Source: Hydrogenophaga crocea (GTDB lineage: Bacteria > Pseudomonadota > Gammaproteobacteria > Burkholderiales > Burkholderiaceae_C). Taken from it: a stretch of DNA of 64,000 bases. The translations under genes were made by a program, and so were the position numbers. The stretch covers positions 3,938,501-4,002,500 of the forward strand of contig NZ_CP049989.1 in NCBI RefSeq assembly GCF_011388215.1, given 5' to 3'. This document shows positions 55,892 to 63,805 of the stretch, piece by piece; position 1 is the stretch's first letter, and every line of letters starts with the position of its first letter. The notes under the pieces are model-generated. The model had not been told where the DNA came from, made no database searches, and was given only the letters and a program-made list of their open reading frames with translations.

Positions 55892-56751
55892 AAGCGCACC
55901 GTGCCTTCGATGCAGGTGACGGTTTCGCCGCCGATCCACACGGTGCCGTCGGCCGTGCGGTCCACGTGCACCCGGCCCGCGCGCTGCAGCGCCGTGCCTT
56001 GCGAGGCCACGTACCGCTCGGGCGCCATGCCCGCGCCGATCAGCCACTGCGCGAGCGCGGCGTTCAGGCTGCCGGTCACCGGGTCTTCGGTGAGGCCGTT
56101 GTTGCCGGGGAAGAAGGCGCGCACCTCGAAGGCGATGCCTTCGCCGTCGCTGGCCCCGACCACGCCGACCTTGCCGCGCGGGCCGACCACGCCGACGTCC
56201 AGGCCCGCGAGCACCGCGGCGTCGGGCTGGAGCGCAAGCACCTGTTCGGCGCTGCGCAGCATCACGCCGCGCCAGCCCGGGCCGTTGTCGCACCAGCTGT
56301 GCGCCACGATGTCGCCACGGGCCACGCCCAGGCCGCGCGCGATCAGCGCCACGTCGGCCTCGTCGAGCGGGCCCGAGCGGCGCAGCGGCGGCGCGGCGAA
56401 GGCCAGGCGCGCGCCGTCGCGGCGGATCTTCACCAGGCCCACGCCGCATTCCTGCACCAGGTGTTCGCCCGCGGGCCGGCCACCCGCGGCGAGCCAGGTG
56501 TGGGCCGTGCCCAGCGTGGGGTGGCCGGCGAACGGCAGCTCGCGGCCGGGGCAGAAGATGCGCACGCGGTAGTCGGCGCCGGCCTGCGTGGGCGGCAGCA
56601 GGAAGGTGCACTCCGACAGGTTGGTCCAGTTCGTGAAGTGCTGCATCTGCTCGGTGCTCAGGCCGCTGCCGTCGAGCACCACCGCGAGCGGGTTGCCGCG
56701 GTAGGGCGTGGCGGTGAAGACGTCGACCTGGGCGAAGGGGCGGGTTTTCAT
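55888..56751 (-). CDS. PhzF family isomerase-like protein
   Basis: Predicted 287 aa. The N-terminal VDVFTATPYRGNPLAVV, the catalytic Glu47 in NLSECTFLLPP, the RIFCPGRELPFAGHPTLG motif and the second-half FPGNNGLTEDPVTGSLNAALAQWL are classic for the PhzF diaminopimelate-epimerase-like fold. PhzF itself isomerises a phenazine precursor, but most members outside phenazine clusters have unknown substrates; no other phz gene is here. Start at 56751 (MKTRPFAQVDVF) fits the family; GST ends 7 bases upstream. Confidence 0.9.
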   Translation of the reverse strand: MKTRPFAQVDVFTATPYRGNPLAVVLDGSGLSTEQMQHFTNWTNLSECTFLLPPTQAGADYRVRIFCPGRELPFAGHPTLGTAHTWLAAGGRPAGEHLVQECGVGLVKIRRDGARLAFAAPPLRRSGPLDEADVALIARGLGVARGDIVAHSWCDNGPGWRGVMLRSAEQVLALQPDAAVLAGLDVGVVGPRGKVGVVGASDGEGIAFEVRAFFPGNNGLTEDPVTGSLNAALAQWLIGAGMAPERYVASQGTALQRAGRVHVDRTADGTVWIGGETVTCIEGTVRL

Positions 56752-56758
56752 GGCGGGT

Positions 56759-57376
56759 TCATTGCAGGGGAAGGTCGAGCACACCGCGGCTGCAGGGCTG
56801 CGCGAGCCAGTGCTCGAAGTAACGGTCGAGGTGCGGCCGCGCGCGCCGCGGCTGCGGCAGGCCGAACCAGCGGTGCAGCTCGCAGACGATGGGGAAGTCG
56901 GCCATGGTGGCCTCGGTGCCGGCCATGAAGGCGCGTTGCGCCAGGTGGGCGTCGAGCCAGTCGAGCAGCGGCTCGGTGGCGCGCACCGAGGACTCGATGG
57001 CGGCGTGGTCGCGCCGCTCGGCCGGGGTGCGTATCCATTGCACGAAGGCCGGCCCGCCCGCGCGGTTGAGCGTGGTCTGCTGCCAGTCCATCCAGCGGTC
57101 GGCGTCGGCGCGCTGGCGCAGGTCGGCCGGGTAGCCGCGGCCTTCGCGCGCGCACAGGTGGCGCACGATGGCGTTGCTCTCCCAGAGCGCGAAGTCGCCG
57201 TCCTGCAGCAGCGGCACGAGGCCGTTGGGGTTCAGCGCGCGGTAGCCCGGCGTGTCGACCACGCCGTGGGCCATGCCGGCGTCGGTGCGCGGCAGCGCCA
57301 GACCCAGCCACTGCGCGCACAGCACCACCTTGCGCACATTGATCGAGCTCAGGCGGCCCCAGAGGTGCAGGCCCAT
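56759..57376 (-). CDS. Glutathione S-transferase family protein
   Basis: Predicted 205 aa. Thioredoxin-like N-terminal domain beginning LHLWGRLSSINVRKVV, with the Ser-Ser-Asn typical of beta/zeta-like bacterial GSTs, NPNGLVPLLQDGDFALWESNAIVRHL (glutathione-binding Glu-Ser), then the all-helical domain with AFMAGTEATMADFPI (N-capping box). It may conjugate or isomerise a reactive metabolite of the cluster. Starts 4 bases after the aminotransferase stop. Confidence 0.9.
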   Translation of the reverse strand: MGLHLWGRLSSINVRKVVLCAQWLGLALPRTDAGMAHGVVDTPGYRALNPNGLVPLLQDGDFALWESNAIVRHLCAREGRGYPADLRQRADADRWMDWQQTTLNRAGGPAFVQWIRTPAERRDHAAIESSVRATEPLLDWLDAHLAQRAFMAGTEATMADFPIVCELHRWFGLPQPRRARPHLDRYFEHWLAQPCSRGVLDLPLQ

Positions 57377-57380
57377 GGGG

Positions 57381-58571
57381 TCAGGCGGCCACGGGGCTGG
57401 GCAGGTGCTCGCGCACGGTCTGCGCGAGCGCGGCGATGCCGCGGTCGATCTGCTCGGTGCTCGCGGTCACGAAGGACAGGCGCAGCGTGCGCGCGTCGGG
57501 CAGGTCGGTGTAGAAGGGCGCGCCCGGCACGAAGGCCACGCCGCGCTCGACCGCGTGCGGCAGCAACGCGGTCGCGTCCATGCCCTCGGGCAGGCGCAGC
57601 CACAGGAACATGCCGCCCACCGGCGCGTTCCAGCGCACGTCCATGCCGGCCATGTCGCGCTCGAGCGCGGCCAGCATGTGGCGGCATTGCGCCTGGTACA
57701 GCGCGCGGATCGTGGGCACGTGGCGCTCGAGGAAGCCGCCCTCGAGCACGCGGCTCACCAGGCGCTGGTTGAACCCGGGCGTGTGCAGGTCGGCCGCCTG
57801 CTTGGCCTGCAGCAGCTTGGGGTAGATGGCCTTGGGCGCCACCAGAAAGCCCAGGCGCAGTCCGGGTGCGAGCACCTTGGAAAACGAGCCCAGGTAGATG
57901 CTGCCCTCGGGGTTGCGCGCGGTCAGCGGCGCGGGCGGCGGGGCGTCGAACCACAGGTCGCCATAGGGGTTGTCTTCCACGATCGGCAGGCCGGTGTCGA
58001 GCGCGGCCTGGGCCACCGCGGCGCGGCGCGCTTCGCTCATGGTGCGGCCCGTGGGGTTCTGGAAGTTGGGCAGCAGGTAGACGAAGCGCGCGCCCGGCGC
58101 CTGGCGGCGCAGGTCGTCGGGGTCCACGCCCTCGGCATCGCCGGCCACGCCATTGAACACCGGCTCCATGGGCGAGAAGGCCTGCAGCGCGCCCAGGTAG
58201 GTCGGCGTTTCCACCAGCACGCGGCTGCCGCTGTCGATCAGCACCTTGGCCACGAGATCGAGGCCCTGCTGGCTGCCCGTTGTGATCAGCACCTGCGACG
58301 GGTCGACGTTCCAGGGCAGTTGCTGCGCCACCCATTCGCGCAGCGGCACATGGCCTTCGCTGGCCGCGTACTGCAGCGCGGCCGAGGCGTCGCGGCCCAG
58401 CACATCGGCGCAGGCCTCGGCGAAGGCGCTGACCGGGAAGGTCCGCGGCGAGGGCAGGCCGCCCGCGAAGCTGATGATGCCAGGGCGCTCGGTGACCTTG
58501 AGGATCTCGCGCAGCACGGAAGGGTTCATGCGCTCTGCGCGGCGCGACAGGGTCCAGGAGGGCTTGTTCAT
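57381..58571 (-). CDS. PLP-dependent aminotransferase (2-aminoadipate/aromatic type)
   Basis: Predicted 396 aa fold-type I transaminase. PGIISFAGGLPSPRTFP, QYAASEGHVPLREW, TTGSQQGLDLVAK, LLPNFQNPTGRTMS, and the PLP lysine K232 in GSFSKVLAPGLRLGF place it with LysN-like enzymes that transaminate 2-aminoadipate, aromatic or branched-chain amino acids. It resembles the C-terminal domain of the MocR regulator encoded at the head of the cluster. The ATG overlaps the EamA stop by 4 bases. Confidence 0.92.
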   Translation of the reverse strand: MNKPSWTLSRRAERMNPSVLREILKVTERPGIISFAGGLPSPRTFPVSAFAEACADVLGRDASAALQYAASEGHVPLREWVAQQLPWNVDPSQVLITTGSQQGLDLVAKVLIDSGSRVLVETPTYLGALQAFSPMEPVFNGVAGDAEGVDPDDLRRQAPGARFVYLLPNFQNPTGRTMSEARRAAVAQAALDTGLPIVEDNPYGDLWFDAPPPAPLTARNPEGSIYLGSFSKVLAPGLRLGFLVAPKAIYPKLLQAKQAADLHTPGFNQRLVSRVLEGGFLERHVPTIRALYQAQCRHMLAALERDMAGMDVRWNAPVGGMFLWLRLPEGMDATALLPHAVERGVAFVPGAPFYTDLPDARTLRLSFVTASTEQIDRGIAALAQTVREHLPSPVAA

Positions 58572-59500
58572 GGCGTGGCCTTGGCGGTGGGACGGGGCGT
58601 GGTGGCGGAAGGGGCGCCGCCGAAGCGGCGGCCGAGGAACACGCTGGCCACCACGGCCAGCGCGAACACGAGCGTAAGGGTTTCGAGCGATTCGCCCAGC
58701 AGGGGAACCGCTACCACGATGGCGATGAAAGGCTGGATCAACTGCAACTGGCTCACGCGCAGCGCCCCGCCCAGGGCGAGCCCGCGAAACCACGCGAAGA
58801 AGCCGGCCCACATGGAGAACACCGCGACGTAAGCCAGGCCGATCCAGGCGCCGGCGCTCACCGCCTGCGTGGGCCAGGTGAGCAGCGCGCCAGGCAACGT
58901 GATGGGCAGGGCGAGCGCGCACACCCAGCTGATCACGCGCTCGGCGCCCAGTGCCGGCGTGACCTGCGTGCCGCCCACGTAGCCCAGCGCGGCCGCGAGC
59001 ACCGCGCCCACGAGCAGGGTGTCGGCCCAGGTGAAACCGAAGCCGTGACCCATCTGGTGGGCGCGCAGCAGGCTGAACGCCACCACCAGTGCGCTGCCCA
59101 GGCCCGCGAACAGCCAGAAGCCGATGCGCGCGCGCTGGTGCATGAGCCAGGCCGCCGTGGCCGCGGTGGCCAGCGGCAGCAGCGCGATGAACACCGCGGC
59201 ATGGCTGGCCGTGACGTGGCGCAGCGCCCAGCCCAGCAGCAGCGGAAAGCCCAGCACGTTGCCCAGCGCCGCGAGCGCCAGCGGACCGCGGTGCGCGCGC
59301 TGCGGCCACGGCGAGCGCGTGAGCCCGAGGTAGGCGATGGACAGCAGGCCCGCGATGGCCGCGCGCGCCCAGGTCACGAACCAGGGCGAGAGCTGCGGCG
59401 CGTCGGCGCTGCCGGTGGCCAGGCGCGTCATGGGCAGGGTGAGGCCGAACACCGCCACACCCAGCAGGCCGAGCAGCAGGCCGCGCGTCTCGTCGCTCAT
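58568..59500 (-). CDS. EamA (DMT) family exporter
   Basis: Predicted 310 aa with about ten membrane helices in two EamA repeats (GLLLGLLGVAVFGLTLPMT ... ; GLAYVAVFSMWAGFFAWF ... PLLGESLETLTLVFALAVV). Family members export amino acids or their derivatives. The start at 59500 (MSDETRGLL) has AAGGGTGG six bases upstream; ATGs at 59515 and 59527 are alternatives. It follows the LysE gene by 23 bases, so the cluster encodes two unrelated amino-acid-type exporters side by side. Confidence 0.88.
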   Translation of the reverse strand: MSDETRGLLLGLLGVAVFGLTLPMTRLATGSADAPQLSPWFVTWARAAIAGLLSIAYLGLTRSPWPQRAHRGPLALAALGNVLGFPLLLGWALRHVTASHAAVFIALLPLATAATAAWLMHQRARIGFWLFAGLGSALVVAFSLLRAHQMGHGFGFTWADTLLVGAVLAAALGYVGGTQVTPALGAERVISWVCALALPITLPGALLTWPTQAVSAGAWIGLAYVAVFSMWAGFFAWFRGLALGGALRVSQLQLIQPFIAIVVAVPLLGESLETLTLVFALAVVASVFLGRRFGGAPSATTPRPTAKATP

Positions 59501-59523
59501 CAGGCCACCCTTCATGCCGCGCC

Positions 59524-60138
59524 TCATACGGTGAGCATCCACAGCGCGGTGGCCACGAGCACGGCGGCCAGCACGCGGTTGAACCACAACAGCCGCCGGC
59601 CCTGCGCCAGCCAGGCACGCAGCAGCGAGCCGATGAGCGCGTAGGCGAAGTTGCTCGAGAAGGCGAACAGCACCATCACCAGGCAGACCAGCAGCAGCCG
59701 CTCGCCCGGGTTGGGCGCGGGCGCGCCGGCGGCGCTGACCACCCAGCCGGCGCTGAGCGTGAGCGCGAGCATCCAGGCCTTGATGTTGAGGAACTGCAGG
59801 CCCACCCCCTGCCAGAAGCCCACCTGCAGCCGCGCCGGGTCGGCCTGCGCCAGGCTGCCTGCCCGGGCCAGCTGCCAGGCCAGCCACAGCATGTAGGCGA
59901 CACCCCCCAGCTTGACCGCCCAGCGCAACAGCGGCACGCCGGTGATGAGGGCGCCCAGGCCGAGGCCGGTGACGAGCATGAGCAGGGTCCAGCCCGTGGG
60001 CACGGCCAGGCAGAAGCGCAGCGCGCGCCGCAGACCGAAGTTGGCCGCGAGCGCGGTGGACAGCGTGGTGTTGGGCCCGGGCGAAAAGCTCATCGCGGTG
60101 CAGAAGAGCAGCAGGGCGGTCAGTTCGGTGGCGGACAT
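59524..60138 (-). CDS. LysE/RhtB family exporter
   Basis: Predicted 204 aa, about six membrane helices. MSFSPGPNTTLSTALAANFG carries the family's PGPN signature; LNIKAWMLALTLSAGWV is the conserved central helix. First gene of the minus-strand cluster, divergent from the MocR regulator across 121 bases. Start at 60138 (MSATELTALLLF) is chosen because it matches family N termini; the Shine-Dalgarno is weak and the frame is open upstream, so the start is uncertain. Confidence 0.88.
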   Translation of the reverse strand: MSATELTALLLFCTAMSFSPGPNTTLSTALAANFGLRRALRFCLAVPTGWTLLMLVTGLGLGALITGVPLLRWAVKLGGVAYMLWLAWQLARAGSLAQADPARLQVGFWQGVGLQFLNIKAWMLALTLSAGWVVSAAGAPAPNPGERLLLVCLVMVLFAFSSNFAYALIGSLLRAWLAQGRRLLWFNRVLAAVLVATALWMLTV

Positions 60139-60180
60139 GGGGGCTGGCGGTGTCGGGGCGATCAATGTACCCTTGCCCAT

Positions 60181-60246
60181 CAATACACAAGCAATACAGT
60201 TCACCGGCTCAGATGTGAATCTGTACTGCCCGTGCCGTCCATACAG
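60181..60246. promoter_or_regulatory. Divergent control region of the MocR regulator and exporter cluster
   Basis: Between the LysE and MocR genes are direct repeats CAATACA at 60181-60187 and 60192-60198, 11 bases apart, and a further ATACAG at 60241-60246. An inverted repeat TACAG-TTCAC (60195-60204) / GTGAA-T-CTGTA (60215-60225) overlaps a possible promoter for the regulator (TTCACC 60200, 16 bases, TGTACT 60222). MocR/GabR-type regulators bind spaced direct repeats in such divergent gaps, so these are candidate operators. Confidence 0.5.
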
Positions 60247-60259
60247 CCGAGGGCTTCCC

Positions 60260-61660
60260 ATGCTCATGAAGAGCGCGACACAGTCGCTCACCGAACAACT
60301 GGCCGAGCGCTACGCCGAACGCATCCGGCAGCGGCTGCTGGCGCCTGGCGCGCGGCTGCCCTCGGTGCGCGAATGTGCGCGGCTGCATGGGGTGAGCCCG
60401 TCCACCGTGGTGGCCGCCTACGACCTGCTGCTGGCGCAAGGCCTGGTGCAGGCGCGCAAGCAGCGCGGCTTTTTCGTGCGCGAGGCCGTGTCGCCGCGGA
60501 CCGATGCGCGCAGCCCCTCGGCCGCACCGCAGAACATGGGGCCGATCAATGCGACGGCGCTGATCCGCGGCATGTTCCACCGCGTGAGCGACAAGCCCCA
60601 GCCCGGCATGGGCGCCTTCCCGCCCGATTGGCTGGAGTCGGAGTTCATGCCCGCCGCGGTGCGCCGCGTGGTCGCCACGCGGGCCCTCAACGACGCGTCC
60701 TTGCACTACGGTGAGCCCATGGGCGATCACGGGCTGCGGCGTGTGCTGGCGCAAAAGCTCGCGTCCATCAACGTGAATGCGGGCGCCGAGCAGATCATCA
60801 CCACGGTCGGCGCCACGCACGCGCTCGACATCGTGAGCCGCACGCTGCTGCGCCCGGGCGACCCGGTGCTGGTGGAAGAGCCGGGGTGGTCGGTGGAGTT
60901 CGCGCGCCTGACCGCGCTCGGCATGCGCGTGCTGCCCGTGCCGCGCGGCCCCGAAGGCCCCGACCTGGGTGTGATGGAGCGGCTGGCCGAGGCGCACCGG
61001 CCCAAGCTGTTTGTGAGCGTGAGCGTGCTGCACAACCCGACCGGCTACAGCCTGTCGCCCGGCAGCGCGCACCGCCTGCTGCAGCTCGCGCAGCGCTTCG
61101 GCTTTCACATCGTCGAAGACGATACCTACGGCCACATCGCGCCCGAACACGCCACGCGGCTGTGTGCGCTCGATGGCCTGCAGCGCACGATCTACGTGAG
61201 CGGCTTTGCGAAGATCCTGGCGCCCAACTGGCGCATCGGCTTCATGGCCGCGCCGCCTGGCCTGGTGGAGCCGCTGCTCGACACCAAGCTGCTCAGCACG
61301 CTGACCACGCCGGCCCTGCTCGAAAAGGCGTTGGCCCATTGCATCGAACAAGGGCAGTTGCGCCGGCACGCCGAGCGCATCCGCGCGCGGCTCGACGGCG
61401 CCCGCGCGCGCAGCGTCAAGCTGGCGATGGCGGCCGGCTGCCGCTTCGTGGCCGAGCCCATGGGCCTGTTCGGATGGCTCGACACCGGCGTGGACACCGA
61501 TGCGCTGGCGCAGCGGCTGATCGACGATGGCTACCTGATCGCGCCCGGCGGCCTGTTCCACGCCGTGCGCCAGCCAAGCACGCTGATGCGCATCAACTTC
61601 GCCACCGCCCAGGACGCAGCCTTCTGGCGCGTGTTCTCGCGCCGCGTGGCCGAGGCCTGA
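60260..61660 (+). CDS. MocR-family transcriptional regulator (GntR HTH plus aminotransferase domain)
   Basis: Predicted 466 aa. N-terminal GntR-type winged helix (residues about 8-75: LTEQLAERYAERIRQRLL, RLPSVRECARLHGVSPSTVVAAYDLL), a linker, then a fold-type I aminotransferase-like domain with HNPTGYSLSP, EDDTYGHI and the PLP lysine K318 in GFAKILAPNWRIGF. Such proteins bind PLP-amino acid adducts and control adjacent transport or metabolic genes. It is divergent from the seven-gene exporter/aminotransferase cluster, its likely target. Start at 60260 after CCGAGGG; ATG at 60266 is an alternative. Confidence 0.92.
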   Translation: MLMKSATQSLTEQLAERYAERIRQRLLAPGARLPSVRECARLHGVSPSTVVAAYDLLLAQGLVQARKQRGFFVREAVSPRTDARSPSAAPQNMGPINATALIRGMFHRVSDKPQPGMGAFPPDWLESEFMPAAVRRVVATRALNDASLHYGEPMGDHGLRRVLAQKLASINVNAGAEQIITTVGATHALDIVSRTLLRPGDPVLVEEPGWSVEFARLTALGMRVLPVPRGPEGPDLGVMERLAEAHRPKLFVSVSVLHNPTGYSLSPGSAHRLLQLAQRFGFHIVEDDTYGHIAPEHATRLCALDGLQRTIYVSGFAKILAPNWRIGFMAAPPGLVEPLLDTKLLSTLTTPALLEKALAHCIEQGQLRRHAERIRARLDGARARSVKLAMAAGCRFVAEPMGLFGWLDTGVDTDALAQRLIDDGYLIAPGGLFHAVRQPSTLMRINFATAQDAAFWRVFSRRVAEA

Positions 61661-61669
61661 GCCGCGGCG

Positions 61670-63556
61670 TCAGCGCACGCCCAGTGCTTCCTGGCGTTCG
61701 AGCGCGGCCATCCAGGCCTCTTCCACCGCCACCAGGCGCTCGGCGATCTCGGCGGCGCGCGCCGGATGGCTGGCGTACAGGCTGCCATCGCCGAGTTCGG
61801 CCGACAGCGCGGCCTGCTCGGCCTCGAGCGCCGCGATCTGACCGGGCAGCGCGTCCCACTCGCGCTGCTCCTTGTAGCTCAGCTTGCGCCGGGACGGCGC
61901 GGCCTCGGCCGGCGCGGGGGCGGCGGGTCGAGCCGCGGACTTGGCCACGGGCGCCGCAGGGGCGCTCGCGGCCGCGCGGGCCGACTGGGTGAGCCAGTCC
62001 TGCACGTCGCCCACGTACTCGCGCCAGCGGCCTTCGCCCTCGGCCACCAGCGTGCTGGTCACCACGTTGTCCAGAAAGCGGCGGTCGTGGCTGACCAGGA
62101 ACACGGTGCCGTCGTATTGCTGCAGCAGCTCCTCGAGCAGCTCCAGCGTGTCGATATCAAGGTCGTTCGTGGGCTCGTCGAGCACAAGCACGTTCGCCGG
62201 GCGTGCGAACAGGCGGGCCAGCAACAGCCGGTTGCGCTCGCCACCCGACAAGGTCCGCACCGGTGCGTTCGCGCGCGCCGGTGAGAACAGGAAGTCGCTC
62301 AGGTAGCTTTTCACGTGCGTGCGCTTCTCACCGATCTCGATCCATTCGCTGCCCGGGCTGATGAAGTCCTCGAGCGTGGCGTCCAGGTTCACCTGCTCGC
62401 GCATCTGGTCGAAATAGGCCACCTGGACGCGGCTGCCCTGGCGCACGCTGCCGCTGTCGGGCGCCAGTTCGCCCAGGATGAGTTTGAGCAGGGTGGTCTT
62501 GCCGGCGCCATTGGGGCCGATGAGGCCGATCTTGTCGCCGCGCAGGATGGTGGCTGAAAAGTCCCGAACGACCGTCTTGTGGCCGCCGTCGGGCAGGGCG
62601 AACGATTTGCTCACCCCCTGCAGTTCAGAGACGATCTTGCCGCTCGCCGAGCCGCTGTCGATCTCCAGCTTGACGCGGCCCACGGCGTCGCGGCGGCTGG
62701 CGCGCTGCTCGCGCAGCCGTTCCAGGCGCACGATGCGGCCCTGGGCGCGCGTGCGGCGCGCCTCCACGCCTTTGCGGATCCAGACCTCTTCCTGGGCCAG
62801 CAGCTTGTCCGCCTTGGCGCTGATCACCGCCTCCTGCGCGAGCTGTGACTCCTTCAGCACCTGGTACTGCGCAAAGTTGCCCGGGAAACTGAGCAGGCGG
62901 CCGCGGTCGAGTTCGACGATGCGGGTGGTCACGCGATCGAGAAAGGCCCGGTCGTGGCTGATGACCACCACGCTGCCCGGGAAATCCAGCAGCAGGTCTT
63001 CCAGCCAGGTGATGCTGTCGAGGTCGAGGTGGTTGGTGGGCTCGTCCAGCAGGAGCACGTCGGGCCGGCTCACCAGTGCCTGCGCCAACGCCACGCGCTT
63101 GCGGTTGCCGCCCGAGAGCGCGCCGATGCGAAGCTGCGGATCAAGGTGCAGACGGTCCAGGGTCTCCGACACCCGGCTTTCCCAGTTCCAGGCATCCAGC
63201 GCTTCAATGCGCGCCTGCAGCTGGTGCAGATCGGCCCCGTCGCCGCCGCGTTCGAACTGCTCGCGGGCCAGGATGGCATCTTTGAGCCCGGCGCTGGCTG
63301 CGGTGAATACGGTGTCCTCCTCGGACAGCGCCGGTTCCTGGGGCACATAGGTCACCCGCACCCCGCCCTGTACCTGGAGCGCGCCATCATCGGGCCGTTC
63401 CAGGCCACCCAGGATGCGCAGCAGCGACGACTTTCCAGCGCCGTTGCGGCCGATCAGGCCCACGCGCTCCTTGGGCTCAAGAGAGAAGTCTGCATGGTCC
63501 AGCAGTGGCCAGTGCCCGTAGGCCAGTTGTGCGTCCTGCAGCGTGATGAGTGCCAT
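61670..63556 (-). CDS. uup: ABC-F ATPase Uup
   Basis: Predicted 628 aa with two ABC domains and no membrane part. Domain 1: GLIGRNGAGKSSLLR, LSGGNRKRVALAQ, LLLDEPTNHLDLDS. Linker with many charged residues (AQEEVWIRKGVEARRTRAQGR split). Domain 2: GLIGPNGAGKTTLLK, LSGGERNRLLLARL, LVLDEPTNDLDIDT. A C-terminal Ala/Pro stretch and coiled coil (KLSYKEQREWDALPGQIAAL) is diagnostic for Uup, which acts on ribosomes or on DNA intermediates and lowers precise transposon excision. Divergent from the rRNA promoter region. Confidence 0.93.
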   Translation of the reverse strand: MALITLQDAQLAYGHWPLLDHADFSLEPKERVGLIGRNGAGKSSLLRILGGLERPDDGALQVQGGVRVTYVPQEPALSEEDTVFTAASAGLKDAILAREQFERGGDGADLHQLQARIEALDAWNWESRVSETLDRLHLDPQLRIGALSGGNRKRVALAQALVSRPDVLLLDEPTNHLDLDSITWLEDLLLDFPGSVVVISHDRAFLDRVTTRIVELDRGRLLSFPGNFAQYQVLKESQLAQEAVISAKADKLLAQEEVWIRKGVEARRTRAQGRIVRLERLREQRASRRDAVGRVKLEIDSGSASGKIVSELQGVSKSFALPDGGHKTVVRDFSATILRGDKIGLIGPNGAGKTTLLKLILGELAPDSGSVRQGSRVQVAYFDQMREQVNLDATLEDFISPGSEWIEIGEKRTHVKSYLSDFLFSPARANAPVRTLSGGERNRLLLARLFARPANVLVLDEPTNDLDIDTLELLEELLQQYDGTVFLVSHDRRFLDNVVTSTLVAEGEGRWREYVGDVQDWLTQSARAAASAPAAPVAKSAARPAAPAPAEAAPSRRKLSYKEQREWDALPGQIAALEAEQAALSAELGDGSLYASHPARAAEIAERLVAVEEAWMAALERQEALGVR

Positions 63557-63655
63557 TGCTTGCCGTGAGCCCTTATATAGAGAGACATGTGCAGGCCGCC
63601 CTAGGGGCGGCCTTGGGTCGATTATCGAGGGCGGACAGATTTTTTCCTGCGAGTG

Positions 63656-63685
63656 TTGACCCGGGCCAAAAATCTGACGTATACT
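63656..63685 (+). promoter_or_regulatory. Upstream rrn-type promoter (P1)
   Basis: TTGACC (63656-63661), 18-base spacer, TATACT (63680-63685). Followed by GGGAGGCTCCGCTGA, a GC-rich discriminator as in stringently controlled promoters. Confidence 0.7.
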
Positions 63686-63757
63686 GGGAGGCTCCGCTGA
63701 ACACAGCGCCTTGTTTCAAGGAGCAGCTCAGCGGATCGCTTCAGACGAAGCGGCCAC

Positions 63758-63805
63758 AAAAAACTTTCAAGTTTTTTGACAGACCGCCAAAATCTGTGTC
63801 ATAAT
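63758..63805 (+). promoter_or_regulatory. Downstream rrn-type promoter (P2) with UP-like element
   Basis: TTGACA (63776-63781), 18-base spacer, CATAAT (63800-63805), then GCGAGGCTCTGCTGA. Directly upstream AAAAAACTT-TC-AAGTTTTTT (63758-63777) is a perfect A/T palindrome whose right arm runs into the -35; it could act as an UP element for the alpha subunit. Confidence 0.75.

Noticed and set aside
55888..56751. PhzF-like gene as a sign of phenazine biosynthesis
   Set aside because: No other phenazine genes are nearby; PhzF-fold proteins are widespread with unrelated or unknown functions.
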